A stretch of 13,983 bases of DNA from JBEIJQ01 sp040380145. Lineage in GTDB: Bacteria > Bacteroidota > Bacteroidia > Chitinophagales > Saprospiraceae. The DNA lies in assembly GCA_040380145.1 (NCBI GenBank), contig JBEIJQ010000077.1, positions 1 through 13,983 of the forward strand, given 5' to 3'. Shown here in pieces: positions 13,504 through 13,983 of the stretch. Numbering within the stretch: position 1 is the first letter of the stretch; each line of letters begins with the position of its first letter. The notes below the pieces were generated by a model. The model did no database searches. It saw only the letters and a list, made by a program, of their open reading frames with translations, and was not told the origin of the DNA. The translations under genes and the position numbers were made by a program.

Positions 13504-13527
13504 GCTCCGCGTCTTCCGACGGGGAGC
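13504..13527 (+). terminator. Terminator-like hairpin upstream of ileS
   Basis: GCTCC (13504-13508) pairs with GGAGC (13523-13527) and CGTC (13510-13513) with GACG (13518-13521), with one G-G mismatch and a TTCC loop. GCATTTTCTCCC follows, giving a short T-run. It is 40 bases before the ileS ATG. Confidence 0.45.
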
Positions 13528-13567
13528 GCATTTTCTCCCTCCGTCCGCATCCAAGCCCTTCCGAACG

Positions 13568-13983
13568 ATGTTTCCCCAATACAAGACCTTGAACCTGCCG
13601 GAAATCGACCGTGAGATCCTCCAATTCTGGAACGACGGAAAGGTTTTCGAAAAAAGCGTTTCCGACCGCGACGGCCGCCCCGATTTCGTGTTCTACGAAG
13701 GCCCGCCCTCGGCCAACGGCCTGCCCGGCATCCACCACGTGAGGGCCCGTGCCATCAAGGATGCTTTCTGTCGCTTCCGAACGATGCAGGGTTTCCGCGT
13801 GCAGCGCAAAGGCGGTTGGGACACCCACGGCCTGCCCATCGAACTGGCCGTGGAGAAAGAATTGGGCATCACCAAAGAAGACATCGGCAAGAAGATCACG
13901 GTCGAGGAGTACAACCTCCGTTGCCGCGAAACGGTGATGCGGTACAAAGACCGCTGGGACGACATCACCCGCAAAATGGGCTA
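13568..13983 (+). CDS. ileS: Isoleucyl-tRNA synthetase, N-terminal part (runs off the window)
   Basis: The first 138 codons of a class I aminoacyl-tRNA synthetase that charges tRNA-Ile; the frame is open to the right edge, so about seven eighths of the protein is missing. The opening YKTLNLPEIDREILQFWN, the ATP-site signature PPSANGLPGIHHVRAR (GIHH at 54-57 in place of the usual HIGH) and GWDTHGLPIELAVEKELGI are characteristic of IleRS, and the GIHH form is what I recall from Bacteroidota enzymes. This belongs to the eukaryote-like IleRS group, in which mupirocin tolerance is common; tolerance is not shown here because the KMSKS part lies outside the window. ATG at 13568 fits the family start. 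The gap to rpsT carries competing stem-loops. Confidence 0.95.
   Translation, partial: MFPQYKTLNLPEIDREILQFWNDGKVFEKSVSDRDGRPDFVFYEGPPSANGLPGIHHVRARAIKDAFCRFRTMQGFRVQRKGGWDTHGLPIELAVEKELGITKEDIGKKITVEEYNLRCRETVMRYKDRWDDITRKMG

Noticed and set aside
13408..13567. T-box riboswitch ahead of ileS
   Set aside because: I could not find the conserved T-box sequence or a specifier loop; only generic competing hairpins are supported.
13485..13607. Short upstream frame from ATG 13485, overlapping the ileS start
   Set aside because: About 40 codons, only one Ile codon, Pro/Ser/Arg-rich, and no sign of being a leader peptide; probably chance.

Overview
The window looks like a chromosomal segment of a GC-rich Bacteroidota bacterium; class is uncertain, with a Saprospiria- or Cytophagia-like lineage plausible. 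The reasons are -7 elements of the form TAnnTTTG ahead of several genes, start codons without Shine-Dalgarno sequences, the Bacteroidota-style GIHH signature in isoleucyl-tRNA synthetase, a RecQ with an extended spacer before its zinc cluster, and sphingolipid-related enzymes. These are judgements by eye; no searches were run.

Layout, left to right. A neutral ceramidase-family protein enters from the left edge (+). recQ helicase (+) and a YwaF/TIGR02206 multi-pass membrane protein (+) follow, each with its own TAnnTTTG element. Next comes a conspicuously AT-rich island of about 2 kb (roughly 4351-6420). It carries a complete type II restriction-modification pair closely resembling EcoRI and M.EcoRI, in the same order as the E. 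coli system. After it the sequence returns to GC-rich, and the genes run on the minus strand: a CorA-type Mg transporter, a LOG-family phosphoribohydrolase, a DEGS1-like (dihydroceramide delta-4 desaturase-like) membrane desaturase, uvrC, and an NhaD-type Na+/H+ antiporter. A short divergent promoter region then leads to rpsT (S20) and the 5' part of ileS on the plus strand.

How the genes relate. The restriction-modification pair is a self-contained, horizontally acquired unit; catalytic residues are intact in both proteins. The endonuclease differs from EcoRI at two positions (114 and 138) where relaxed-specificity EcoRI mutants are known. The ceramidase-family protein and the DEGS1-like desaturase both point to sphingolipid metabolism, which Bacteroidota are known to possess, although the two genes are not in one operon. 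The ceramidase-family protein has Thr where characterised enzymes have the nucleophilic Ser, and it lacks the C-terminal domain. The remaining genes (recQ, uvrC, corA, nhaD, rpsT, ileS) are housekeeping genes for DNA repair, ion homeostasis and translation.

Non-coding points of interest: two mutually exclusive stem-loops plus a terminator-like hairpin in the rpsT-ileS gap; an AT palindrome and a promoter cluster at the left edge of the restriction-modification island; a short tandem repeat and AT-rich tract between uvrC and nhaD; and a strong hairpin between the LOG gene and corA. No tRNA, rRNA, CRISPR array or transposase gene was seen.
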